Assembly: GCA_034670405.1 (NCBI GenBank)
Contig: JAXDDX010000049.1
Coordinates: forward strand, 2,170,001 to 2,234,000
From: Hoplostethus atlanticus
Lineage: Eukaryota; Chordata; Actinopteri; Trachichthyiformes; Trachichthyidae
Direction of reading: 5' to 3'
Length of the DNA: 64,000 nt
Shown here: positions 25,691-36,668 of the stretch, piece after piece
Layout of the letters: each line of letters begins with the position of its first letter
Position numbering within the stretch: the stretch's first letter is position 1
Notes under the pieces: model-generated
Told to the model about the DNA's origin: nothing
Database searches by the model: none
The model's input: the letters and a program-made list of their open reading frames with translations, nothing else
Program-made: the position numbers and the translations under genes

Positions 25691-28175
25691 AGGCTATCCT
25701 GCTGTTGTCTTTACTGAAATTGTGCTTTGTCTGCATGCATGGAGTAATAACGAAAGGTTACAACAAATGAGATGATTTTTTTTTCTTACATGCCAGTAGA
25801 AAATAAATGGAACCAGGTGTTTCCATACCATTTTGTCTCCTGAGTTATGAGTATCTAAGTAGGTTCAAGTTTTTGGGCCGTAGCCAACTGGTTGCTTAAA
25901 AATGTCCATGGCTACCTCGCCAAATCTCTTTCTTTTGAAAACTGACTCTTGAGTTTCCGTGATGAAAGCTTCCATTCTGCATCCCAGATGTCCAGTCCAT
26001 ACATTTCTTTTGTTGTGTGGTGTTTTATTAGTGTCATTCCCAGTTTTTTTTTTGGAGTTTGCTCTAAAGAGATTGACAAATAAATCAGAGCCATGCCTGA
26101 GGATTGGTATGAACTCCGTATCATGCCTTGGCAGGGTATTTCCAGACATCAGAGCTCATTAAGCAGCCAGAAGGCAAGGGCTTGAGTCATCACCAAGGGT
26201 ACATCGAAATCGCAAGTGTACGTGCACACGGACATATCTATATGCACACAAGTGTTGGCTGGACTTTTATATTCACAAACATGCATACACATATATGCTG
26301 ACACACAGACACACACACACACATATACACACAGTTACTGTAAACACAAACACACACTAACATAGACAAAGGTCCAAAGGTGGTTCTAGTGAAACCAGAG
26401 CAAATGCATAGTGCACATGTGACCTAGCTGTCCTGCAGTACACTGCCAGGTGTTATAGATTTAGTCTGATGCAGAATAACTACATCACACCATGTACTAC
26501 ACCATGCACTACAGAATAACTGGCCAGTGATCATTAGAAGAACTGTGCTATAGTTTGATGCTATGGGGAACTGAAAAATCTCGAGTTTTCATTCACAGAC
26601 CAAAAATTGAACCAATAAAGGCTGACAAAGCTATATACAATGTGTCAAAGTTGTCTGATACCTTATTGTAGATAGATTATCTGTCTATTGAACAATGTTT
26701 TCTGGGGAAGTGGGAAGTAGGCAGTGGTCACACATCATCCACCGTTCAGACTGGCTGCTAGGATAGAACCAGTGCTGTTGTACTGTAGCGATGTTTTCAG
26801 AGGGATAAGTGATTGAAGCTGAATTGTGTATGACTGCTAGTGCTAATACTATGGTGTATTGGTGGCACTGAATAATGGTGCAGTATTCAGGTCGAAGAGG
26901 TTATGCACTCTATTCACGAACAACTTGTGCATTCATCACTGTGCTGCCTGCAATCCCTTGAAGTAGCTCATGCACCATTCATTTGTTGTCCTTTGTTTCG
27001 TAGGGGACACGTCTCTGTGCTGTGTCAATCTATCACATATGATTACTAATCTGCACTGAACAGCCTCAATAATGTATTCTTCTTCTCCAAGGACATTATT
27101 GAAGTAGTTTGTGATCATAATTACAATAATAACCTGCTTAGGTTCCACACCAACAACTCCCTCCCTCCCAACTCCCGGCGAAGGAGGAGAGGATGAAATG
27201 CGGCTTAGGTAGACATGGGAAGACGAGAAAGGAAATGAAGTGTAATTAGCTATCTTGACAGATACGAGTCTGCTGCATCATGCCCTGGTTGTAACTCTCA
27301 CTATTCTATTATAGTCTATTATTCTCTTTCTCATAACTCACAACCCTTGCTCTTTATTTCTCATGCTTTTCGATCTCAGTTTTTATTTCTTATCGGTGGT
27401 CCATATTACTATAACTACATTTTCACGAAGGATAAATATTTCAGAGGCTGCAGAAATTCAGACTAACTGATAAATAAATAAATCAAATAATCAAACAGAT
27501 TGACTTTTAAATTGCAATACACATAGTTCCTTGTTAGATAACGAGCTCTTTCTCGTTCAGTATAATTAAAACAATCTATTATAGATACAAGGTATTGATA
27601 TTGAGGTATTGAGCAGACATTGGTGTTAGATAATAAGTTCACTGTGTTGTAGTGAGATATTTTAGAAGAGTACAGTCCGGAGAGTGACCTTTGAAAGACA
27701 GAAATGTCAGCACCTGGACAAGAAATAGTTGAGTCATTGGCATTGATCAACAACTCTATCAACTCCAAGAGATATATTGAGGTAATGTTGTGTTTATGGG
27801 ACAGTAAAATCTCATCTACTGCACCTTTAACTACAGACATTAAAGTGGAGACCAGGGACCTCATTTATAAAACTTTGCGTAGATTCCATCCTAAAACATT
27901 GCGTACGCACAAACCTCAGAATCTACTAACGCAAGAAAATATTCAGATCTATAAAACCGTGCGGCGCACACCTGTACGCAGTCTCTCTTTATAAATACCC
28001 ACCTGCGGTGAATTGTGCGCTCGTGTACTCCTCCCAGTGTCCTCCCACTACTCCTCCCAGTGTCGTCCCACAATCATCCATAAATGGTCAATGCTAAATA
28101 GGTCATGAATATGCCGACGTTGTTAAGGAGCCTTTGTTGGACTATTAATGAGGGAAAGACGAAGAGACGGCAACT

Positions 28176-28266
28176 GCAAGAAAGGCGAAATTTGCGGAGT
28201 GCGAGATCGAGGTGCCTCATCACTGAGGTTGAGCGCCGTAAAGGTGTACTGTTTGGAGGTCAGTAG
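28176..28266 (+). pseudogene. Frameshifted Myb/SANT-like protein remnant
   Basis: Frame 28176- reads ARKAKFAECEIEV. After a +1 shift, frame 28219- reads ITEVERRKGVLFGG and ends at TAG (28264-28266). Joined, these two pieces follow the start of the Myb/SANT-like (MADF-type) domain carried by the second ORF of PIF/Harbinger transposons, whose hallmark is '...F...EIEVL..EVE.RK.VLFG'. Everything after the helix-1 region is missing. The protein normally helps transposase bind DNA and enter the nucleus; this copy cannot. Recognition is from family pattern memory, so confidence is moderate. Confidence 0.55.
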
Positions 28267-28923
28267 AGGATCTGGGCCACATTGTGGAGAACAGCACAAG
28301 CCCTAATAATCCGGCACACCTTAATAATAATAAAAATAAACTTTAGTTTAAGTTACAAAGTGCTTTAGAAGACAAAATAAAAATAGTAGACAAACTGACG
28401 ATGAACAAAATGATAAAAACAATTTAAAAAATTATGAAGTTAAGTTAAGTTATTAAGTTATACAACATTGAGCATAAGGAGCTACATATGAGAGAGTAAA
28501 CTATGCTTAGCCCCTCAGTTGTATTTTTGCCCCCTCAGTTTAAGCTTTATGTAGGGTGGACTCAGCTAAAATGGGCCATCATGTAAAATGGGCCAGATAA
28601 GGTTGGAGCTTCATAGCCCTTTAAAATTTTACAGCCAATCACAATAACTGATCTTGCATTGTTGCTGCAACACTAGTTGACATGTAACAATAGTTTTGAT
28701 TAGTCTGAGGTTGTTAAGGTGGACGGGCAGAGTGTTACATTAAGTACATCAGAGAAATTGTATGGTAAGTGAGCATGACATAGCAAATTTCACTCATCAC
28801 TAATAAGGGTGATAAAGCATTTATAAGTAAGCTTACCAACAAAGCAAAATGTTTATGAACAATGTTTTGACAGGCTCTTTCAAATAAAAAAGTTGAAATT
28901 TAAAAAGAAACTTAGATTTTTGT

Positions 28924-29650
28924 GAAAAAAGTAATTTTAGGTATTGGCCCATTTTAGCTTAACCAGCTAGCTAAAATGGGCCATGATTTTCAGCTAAAAT
29001 GGGCCACATACACACACACTCTTACACAGAAGTTACACAGAAATTGAGGGCGCAAAACAGGTTTATTGGTAAAAAAGTAATTTTAGGTATTGGCCCATTT
29101 TAGCTTAACCAGCTAGCTAAAGGCCACGATTTTCAGCTAAAATGGGCCACATACACACACACTCTTACACAGAAGTTACACAGAAATTGAGGGCGCAAAA
29201 CAGGTTTATTGGTAAAAAAGTAATTTTAGGTATTGGCCCATTTTAGCTTAACCAGCTAGCTAAAGGCCACGATTTTCAGCTAAAATGGGCCACATACACA
29301 CACACTCTTACACAGAAGTTACACAGAAATTGAGGGCGCAAAACAGGTTTATTGGTAAAAAAAAGTAATTTTAGGTATTGGCCCATTTTAGCTTAACCAG
29401 CTAGCTAAAATGGGCCATGATTTTCAGCTAAAATGGGCCACATACACACACACTCTTACACAGAAGTTACACAGAAATTGAGGGCGCAAAACAGGTTCAT
29501 TGGTAAAAAAGTAATTTTAGGTATTGGCCCATTTTAGCTTAACCAGCTAGCTAAAATGGGCCATGATTTTCAGGTAAAATGGGCCACATACACACACACT
29601 CTTACACAGAAGTTACACAGAAATTGAGGGCGCAAAACAGGTTCATTGGT
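28924..29650 (+). repeat. Five tandem 143-148-bp units containing transposon terminal motifs
   Basis: The landmark 'ttttcagctaaaatgggcca' recurs with CAG at 28991, 29134, 29277 and 29425, and a variant (caggtaaaat) at 29571, giving steps of 143, 143, 148 and 146. Each unit holds GGCCCATTTTAGCT, then AGCTAAAATGGGCC (disrupted to 'aaaggccac' in units 2 and 3), then CAGCTAAAATGGGCCA. These are both orientations of the element's own terminal core. Each unit ends 'gagggcgcaaaacaggtt'. Confidence 0.9.
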
Positions 29651-29911
29651 CTAGATATATCCAAGCGAAATCTTAACAATCTTAACAAAAAACAACCAAA
29701 GGGAAAAAAGCAAAAAAAGAAAATAGCACAAAGCAAGAGTGGCAAACCCCCCTGCACGGCCTGCCAGAGAGTGTATGGTGACGTGAATGACCCAAAGGCC
29801 ACGGAGGACTGGGTGTGCTCTTGTCAGTGCAACTCATGGTACCACGAGAGCTGTGGAGAGGATAATGGCATCTATGATGATGATGGTTACATCTGCAAAG
29901 ACTGTGTTTGA
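29579..29911 (+). pseudogene. Transposase C-terminal zinc-finger remnant (pogo-like element)
   Basis: This is an open frame of 110 codons. The first 25 or so come from the last tandem unit (ATG at 29579 inside the terminal-repeat core) and are not ancestral protein. A lysine-rich linker with a basic stretch (KKQPKGKKQKKK) precedes a PHD-like finger: CTAC, then W-x-C-x-C, then WYHESC, and a final CKDC immediately before the stop. Cys4-His-Cys3 spacing of this type is found at the C-terminus of some fish pogo/jerky-type transposases. The helix-turn-helix and DDE catalytic regions are missing, so no transposition activity is expected. The finger itself is intact, and expression is unknown. Confidence 0.6.
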
Positions 29912-30046
29912 AGATGTTCTACTTTTTAACATAATGTTTGACAAATGTTGACACAAGCATGCACCTACACACACACACAGCTACACACAGTCCCAGAAAG
30001 ACGCACACACACACACACACACACACAAAGACACTAATGCGCAGAA

Positions 30047-30116
30047 ACACATACCCATACAACATGATCAGTTAATTGTTAAATCAATTAACTGATCATG
30101 TTGTATGGGTATGTGT
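30047..30116. repeat. Perfect 32-bp inverted repeat with 6-base loop
   Basis: Arm 1 (30047-30078, acacatacccatacaacatg...) is the exact reverse complement of arm 2 (30085-30116). The loop is ttaaat. It lies in the 3' part of the pogo-like element just after a CA microsatellite. A transcript would fold into a strong hairpin. Confidence 0.95.
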
Positions 30117-30667
30117 CAATTAAATATTTGTTCAACTTTTTATTGCATGAAATGTATTTACGGTGTTGTTACTATGGTACACCAAAGACAATAGTTAGTG
30201 TCAATTTACTGTTAAAATTAAAATGATTTCAGCTGAAATTACTGTGTTGTTCTTTCTTTATATTGGCCCATTTTAACTGAACAGCTGGCCCATTTTACCT
30301 GAACATTGTGTTGTAGCTCAAGAGGGAACCTGCTGATACTCTAACTCTCATAAATCCAAAACAATTATACTTTTTCACATTTTTTTAACAAATAAATATT
30401 TTAGAGACCCATGCCAATTTATAAAAATATCATTAGATCTCCTGCATAACTTATTTGATGGTCTTATAAATCATTTACCAAAAAGTGGCCCATTTTAGCT
30501 GACTCCACCCTATCTATAGAAAAATATTTCCATAGGTGTATGCTAGGGCGTCCATAGTAGCCCACTGAAACGGAGCTGAGGAGATCGATAGACAGACAGA
30601 CACGTCACTTAGTTCGGTTTCTCAGGCCTGCTTGCTTGTCGTGGTGGTAAATACATTCCCCCCATTG

Positions 30668-30669
<2 letters not shown>

Positions 30670-30739
<70 letters not shown>
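30670..30739. repeat. (GA)35 microsatellite
   Basis: A pure GA run of about 70 bases lies inside the outer transposon, to the right of the nested element. It is preceded by 'cccccattgt' and followed by 'tgcaagccgc'. Confidence 0.95.
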
Positions 30740-30744
<5 letters not shown>

Positions 30745-33189
30745 GCCGCAAACTGCTGTTTCTACGCGCCTCCCCCTGCTGATTTTGACAGAGAATCGTT
30801 ATCGTTCATAAATTCTCTGCAGTGCTCCGTTCTTATGTGAGTCTCTGATTAATAAATGTATTCTTTGATTTTGAACAGTAGCCTCATGTTGTTGTTATTT
30901 AGCCTTTCTGAGGTTGTTGCATGGTTAAATCACTGAGTTTTATTTTATGAAAAATTGCCCCTTCAGTCACTTCATCCTGGCACCGGCCCGGTAAAATAAT
31001 CAATAAAATAAGAGTTAAGAGAATGGCTTTGTATAAAAATAGGTTTTAAGTAGTGGCTTAACAGATACAACAGACCACAATCCCTGTGAAAGCACACTTA
31101 TAAAACTATGTTTTTAAGAGGACTGAGCTTTATTTTGTGATCTCCCCATCGGGCGTCGCTGATTCCCGTGTCTGAAAAACTTTGCGGTGAGCTCTACGCA
31201 TGGGTGAAAGGATGCGTAGAACTGCTCACCTTTTACCGCATAGAATTTTTCTATAAATCCCGACGTTTGCGGTAAAATATGCGTACGCACATTTCACCCC
31301 CGTTAACGCCACTTTTTTGTGCGTAGCAACCTTTATAAATGAGGCCCCTGGTCATTAGGCTGCTAGAGGAGAGCATCATGTGTTTTTGGTTAGTGCAATA
31401 CAACCATCCAGTTAGTCATCATTCATTCATTACCTTTGGTATTGCAGAACTACATTTCTTTATATCATCATTTCACAGGATCCATACCAAGTCAAATGTG
31501 TACATCTTCTCTCGGTGGCCAATTAGCAGTCTGTTTCCCCAGGACTGTTTATTCAAGCTGCCGTCTAATAGACTATGCAGTCTGTTGAGAGACGATTCCT
31601 CTCTCCCTGGTTTAATAAAACAATGTTGTGACACTGAGGTTCGAAGAAATTAGCAACATTTTCGCTTCCATCTTCCAGCAAAGTGATTATCCACTAGTAC
31701 ATACATTATCCTGACTGTAGTGCTGGCGTTTCATCTGGAAATAAAGTTGCTAATCATCAGATTGCGTTTTCTCCTTGACTGTAGGTTTTCTCAGGAGTAT
31801 AATGCTCATTAGACTCACAACCTGACACAATTATCAAAGATGGAGGACGGCTGTACATCTAATATATTTATCCAGATTTGGACAGCAGATGTTCAATGAT
31901 CTCTCACATGCCGTACAAGTGAGTTGTGTCTTCTGAAGTGAAGTATGCTATGACCGGCACAGTTACGTTTGTTATGATGAGCTGTGGTCTGAATTCTCTG
32001 TGGACTGATTTTAAATGTGTTATCATTAAGGTATTTAGGGGAGATGTCATAGTATGACTTCATATTTTATATTTTTAGAAACATTTTCCTGAGTATAGGT
32101 AGTTGATGACGCATGTGGGAAGAATAGTTGATGTTCAGGAATAAGCCTTCTCCCTGTTAGTGATTGGTTATTTGTATACTTTGCGAGGTTGGACAAATTC
32201 TCATGCAGTTATGCTCTAGTTTGTGATTTTCAGCTGAACTAGCCATAAGCTAATTTCACAGGCAACGTGCCAAGATGCAAATGTTTTTAGTGCATGAACG
32301 TGAACAGGCTCCACAGTATTTTCCATGAATACCTCTCATCATGTTGGCCTGACTGAACAGATGAAGCCAGAAGTTCAGAAAGTGAGAACAACCTTGAGGT
32401 ATGACCAGCAGTATGCACACGGTAGAAAGCCCTTAGCCCCTTCACAAGGTTATAAAAAGCATTTAATCATGTGTCCATGGAGACAGAGAGCTTGATCAGG
32501 TGGCACATAGGGATCACATTCAAACATCAAAGCTACCTGGGTTCTCCAGGGAGAGAGCCTATTCTGCACTGCATAGGAGAAACATGACACTAATCCAGTA
32601 TACAGTATATCTTGTACAGTATATGTTAGAGTGGGTGTGTTTGCACAACTAACTTGGATAACATACTTGTCCGTGCAATTGAGAAAACGTATAAAAGCCA
32701 GAAGTGGAGGACTTAGGAAGGAAATCACATGAATTAGGCCAGATATAGGCAATGGAAACTACAAGTTAATAACATTCTTGAACCTTTGCATTGTGGATCT
32801 TTGTACAGCTCTTAAGGTATTACATTTTTTTCCACATGCCAAAATGACTGTGTTTCCGCAAATCTCTGTCTCCCTACTTTTATAAGATTGCACGGAAATT
32901 GGTTTGGCCTCTTCTGTACTGACAAAATTGGATGGTTTCCAAAAGAAAAACAGACATCTGGAAAATGCCAGCGCTTTCTCTAAAGGTTAGCTTTATTTAT
33001 CTTAAGCAGCTCTGATACGGTTCTGCGCTGTTCTGGGTAACTTGGAGAAAAGCAGCACTGGTTTAGAAGATATGTAACTTGAGCATTGATGATAACACTT
33101 ATTGGAATGGTAGTGGAGTAGCGGACACTCGCGAGATCAGACCTTTACCAGCTCTGTGCCTCTTTAACTTTAACAGGTCTTATAGGTAA

Positions 33190-33240
33190 CACCTCAAGCA
33201 AGCATAGAGAGACATACACACACACACACACACACACCCT
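33190..33240. repeat. (CA)n microsatellite
   Basis: A CA run at about 33215-33237 is set in 'gagagacatacac'. Confidence 0.85.
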
Positions 33241-33570
33241 TAGGTATGATAATGATACACGTTGGACTTCACATCGTTAGGTCTCCCATCGTGTTTGACT
33301 TCCTGTGTCTGAGTCACAGAGAGGCCACTGAAACAATAATGATTGGATGAAAGGACTTGCTGATCAACCGGCCAAGGTTAACGACCTCTTAAATGGGCCC
33401 CCGTTACACCAATGACTTCTGGTTAATTTACACCAGTATGAGCAGGGGGCCATTCACATTCATCTGTTTGCAATCTGAAATCAGTTACTATTCCACTATG
33501 GATCGCTCTGTATTTCATTTCCTCGTCCTATTTTTACACGCACAGATCACTATTTCATGCACTCAGGCTA

Positions 33571-33814
33571 TCTCTTAACTTGAACCCCGTGCTTCCTATT
33601 TCTTTCACCGTTGAGGAAGCATATTGTTTTCATGCTAGCGAGGCCATCTTCGAAGGTGTCATAATGATGCTTTTCTATTCTTAAACCCCATCTATCTCTC
33701 AAGTAGAGGGGGGCGCCCACACCATGAAACTGTGGTAAACTCAGCCACTAGAACAACATGCAGACATATGCAGTAGATAGAAATCAGGGAACCATGCATA
33801 ATATATCCACCCAC
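33571..33814 (+). repeat. Duplicated intronic block, copy 1
   Basis: The block starts with tctcttaacttgaacc and ends with aatatatccacccac. It aligns end to end with 35331-35556, sharing long identical runs such as 'catgctagcgag', 'aaccccatctatctctcaag' and 'tgtggtaaactcagc', with small indels between. No terminal inverted repeats or poly-A tail are visible, so a segmental duplication is the simplest reading. Confidence 0.85.
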
Positions 33815-34395
33815 GAGCTATTCCACGGTGTCTATTGAGAGCACCTGTCCGGCCATGATGGCTAATGAGGACATCAGCCGAGGCTTCAGGGGGCAGTGAG
33901 GTGCACTGTCACAGATATCTGATCCTCTCCAAAGGCCTCGGCAACAGCCTCAGAAACAGCGCCCTGACAACGAGGCTGGGCAGCCTGGGAAAAGACTGAG
34001 CTTCCCTCGCTGGTTTTTCTCAGTTTTCTTTGTGTATGTTTGGATCTTTTTTTTATTGAAAATAAAAGATAGCTGGGTTTGTGTCATTACACTGTTCCCA
34101 GAAAATGACATCACCCTAGTGAAACAACACAAAAAATATAGAAAACACCCCAGAATAACTTTTTTCACCCCATTGGGCTGGGCCAGGCCACCCTATTCTG
34201 GGTGTCTGAGGCTGGGTTGGTCTGCAGCAAACAACAGGCCCCCAGAGAGGGTGTCATTATGGAAAGTGTGGCTGTGGCTAAGAGGCGGAGGACAGGAACA
34301 TCAGTGGTGTTGTGGTTTTACAGTATGGAAGAACTATTGTGGCCCTGCTTTTGAGAAAATACACAAACTAGTACAAACCTACAGGAAGTCAGACG

Positions 34396-34399
<4 letters not shown>

Positions 34400-34446
<47 letters not shown>
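34400..34446. repeat. (CA)n microsatellite
   Basis: This is a pure CA run of about 46 bases. It is followed directly by 'tgcttttagcagtgagtctc', a flank shared with the CA tract near 37085-37176. Confidence 0.95.
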
Positions 34447-34449
<3 letters not shown>

Positions 34450-35330
34450 TTTTAGCAGTGAGTCTCTTGTTGATGACCACATCAAACAAGCTCTTTTCCT
34501 CCCTCGCTCCTCCATTTTGCAGCATGTCTGTTCCGTCTTTACAAGCCCCTTTTAAGCCATTCATCTGGGGCCTCAGGTAGGGTTTCTACTTCCTGGTTGT
34601 CACAGGCATGGTTCAATAAAGGACTCTCTCTCAGCAGGAGGGGAAACTGACTCCCCTAAGATCCTGTTAATGTTGGTGGGTCCTTAACACTGATGCTGTC
34701 ACCGATACACATCTTGTCCACATTAGCATTAGCCTGAATAGCAGTCATTGTAATGATAGGCAGATGATGCTTAGTGACATCACGGTCCACGTTGTTAATA
34801 AAGTGAAATACCACTTGCTAAGCCTTATGTATGCACTTTGACAATGCAGAAAAGGTCAGTATAAAGTTGGCTATGTTTGTCTGGGTAGAATTGCTGGTAC
34901 CCCTGCTTTTACACATGGGGGTATAGAGCTGGCTAGTCACATGGTAATCCTGATGTCATCAAGGTTCCGGAAGTCTCATTTGTAGAACCCAGAGGTCAAA
35001 ACAGCTGGCTTCCACTCATTCAATCAATCAGAGAATTTATGGTGCAAGAGTAATGGATAACTAAATTGGATGTTCATTTTGAAATTTGAGAAAAACAAGA
35101 AAAAAAATCAGTCTGTGTGTAGGACTACAATTTCCATATTGTTTTACGCCACAGCGCCATTTTCAATCAACTGGCCGGCCCTCCGTGATAAAAATGGCGT
35201 CTTGTGCCAGATTGTAACCACCAACAGTGACTGCACTGAGCCACCGTGCAGCCCAGTCCTATTGCTAATATAAAACCTTCAGTCACTGGGAATAATGCAG
35301 TTAAACCCAGACAACTTCAGTATAGTTACT

Positions 35331-35556
35331 TCTCTTAACTTGAACCACTTGAGAAAGCCTATTTTTTTCATGCTAGCGAGACCATCTTCGAAGGAAACGT
35401 CAGTGTCATAATGATGCCTTTCTATTCTTAAACCCCATCTATCTCTCAAGTAGAGGGGGGGGGGCACCCACACCATGACACTGTGGTAAACTCAGCTACT
35501 AGAACAACATGCAGACAGATAGAAATCAGGGAACCATTTATAATATATCCACCCAC
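35331..35556 (+). repeat. Duplicated intronic block, copy 2
   Basis: This is the partner of 33571-33814, in the same orientation and 1.76 kb downstream. It has a longer G run (ggggggggggc) where copy 1 has gggggggcgc, and lacks the 'atatgcagt' insert before 'agatagaaatcaggga'. Confidence 0.85.
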
Positions 35557-35780
35557 TGAACTGATGAGTAACACAAGTGGTGTTTTTAAGTAATTCAGCT
35601 GTTATTTTTAAGTGTTTACCTCCTGAGTATCAGCTGCAACTACAGTAATTTGCTGTTCTTCTCATGTATTTACCTGGTAAATACCTAGTATGTAGGGTGA
35701 CTGAGGAAAGGTTACCAAATTACTGAGTGTGCTGTAGCCAATTTCCAAGATGGATGCAATCGTTCAGCTTGTCTCTCTCT

Positions 35781-35781
<1 letters not shown>

Positions 35782-35819
<38 letters not shown>
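35782..35819. repeat. (CA)n microsatellite
   Basis: This is a pure CA run of 38 bases. Confidence 0.95.
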
Positions 35820-35822
<3 letters not shown>

Positions 35823-36580
35823 GTGACCCTGTCTGTGCCCAGCTGCATTAGAGGTTAATATTTACACATCGTGCATTATTGTTGGTAATATAATCTCTGG
35901 CCCAGTATTAATGGAGCCTCTCAGTCTGCCTTGCTCATGGATGCGATCCCACACCGGTGCTCAGTGAAGACTTGGGCTATAGATACACGGGGCAGCTCAG
36001 GTAGATATGCTGCACCAGAGATCTCCCTCGTAGCCCTATTAATAGGCAGCGAGGTTGTTGTGGGATGGACTTTGAAGGAACCTGCTGATGCTCGTACTAT
36101 TTAAAGCGGGACGGAGTTGGCCTTTAGCGTCACACCGCTGATCTATCGTCACGGACGGGGCCGAGCGGGTCCAGGGAGGCAGGGAGATTGTGTTCCTCCG
36201 CTTTGCCACATTTAAGAACAGCTCAGCTCTGTCATCCAGAACCACCCCTTGGGATCTGTTCACTACACTGTCTCGGCTGGCAGAATTGCTAGTTCACGTG
36301 ACCAATGCAGAATCCTTTAACAATATCAGCACATTTCTCTCACGATAATCACTTGGGTTTGGAATATTGCTTAGTTCAGGGTTGCTGTTTCAATTGAGAA
36401 GAGCTGGATAAGTTGTAAGGTCTGCACAAAGTAATCTGTACCATGCATAACAGTGGCAATGTGTATTTTGATATGAACTGAAGTGAGTCAGCAATGAGTC
36501 CTGAATGTCTGAATTGAAATACTGTGTGAGGGATGTCAGTATTACCTCTAATGCGTTCCTTCTGTCTCCTATTTCCACAG

Positions 36581-36668
36581 GGAGCCATTTTTTTACCTGG
36601 AAACAAAGTTACAGAGCATCCAACCAGTGGAGATGAAGGCGGGAAATTTCTTTTCGAGGTCGTTCCAG
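36581..36668 (+). CDS. arhgap24: arhgap24 exon 3: middle of the PH domain
   Basis: The exon is bounded by the acceptor 'ctcctatttccacag' and the donor CCAG|GTAGGA. It has 88 nucleotides: 29 codons plus one base, so it ends in phase 1. It reads GAIFLPGNKVTEHP, TSGDEGG, KFLFEVVPG, which continues residue 70 of exon 2 without a frame change and matches the beta4-beta6 part of the ARHGAP24 PH domain. The T-S-G-D-E-G-G loop is the variable part. The next piece of the family ('...NHESYLLMAS...DMEDWVK.IRRVIW') was looked for downstream on the + strand and not seen, so exon 4 lies beyond the window. The CDS entries here are therefore partial (100 residues of a protein of roughly 750). Confidence 0.93.

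Larger units (their letters stand above)
28552..30512 (+). mobile_element. Pogo/Tc1-mariner-like element with internally amplified terminal motifs
   Basis: The left end TAGGGTGGACTCAGCTAAAA plus TGGGCCA (28552-28578) and the right end (30486-30512) are perfect inverted repeats over 27 bases except for one position. Both ends finish in TA, as expected for TA target duplication by the Tc1/mariner-pogo group. The catalytic DDE domain is absent; only a C-terminal zinc-finger piece remains (29579-29911). The interior contains five tandem units rich in the terminal core (28924-29650) and a perfect 32-bp hairpin (30047-30116). The element is nested in the 27850-31353 element. Confidence 0.75.
27850..31353. 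mobile_element. PIF/Harbinger-like element, interrupted by a nested transposon
   Basis: The left end gaccagggacctcatttata (from 27850) and the right end tttataaatgaggcccctgg (31332-31353 region) are inverted repeats with one mismatch over 22 bases. Inside the ends, 'gcgtacgcac' occurs near both termini (about 27902 and 31281). The interior carries a broken Myb/SANT-like reading frame (28176-28266), which is the accessory protein type of PIF/Harbinger elements, and no transposase. A pogo-like element (28552-30512) is inserted in it. Without that insertion the host element is about 1.5 kb. No clear target-site duplication is visible, so the superfamily call rests on the Myb-like remnant. Confidence 0.6.
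19640..36580 (+). other. arhgap24: arhgap24 intron 2
   Basis: The intron runs from GTGAGT (19640) to the acceptor 'cctatttccacag' (ending 36580), about 16.9 kb. Both flanking exons are in phase 0 and read through as ...ETKAL|GAIFL..., as in vertebrate ARHGAP24. It contains a 52-bp exact direct repeat, a SINE-tail repeat, a (AC)n-associated dispersed repeat, the nested transposons at 27850-31353, and a duplicated intronic block (33571-33814 and 35331-35556). The rest shows no coding sequence. Confidence 0.85.

Noticed and set aside
28924-29650. Regular direct repeats that might suggest a CRISPR-like array
   Set aside because: The units are whole tandem copies with no distinct unique spacers, contain transposon terminal motifs, and lie in vertebrate DNA.
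34032-34580. 182-codon plus-strand open frame
   Set aside because: It runs through a CA microsatellite (His-Thr repeat) and has no recognisable domain. Its end 'FIWGLR' superficially resembles the PH-domain end (VIWGPFGG) but the context does not match.
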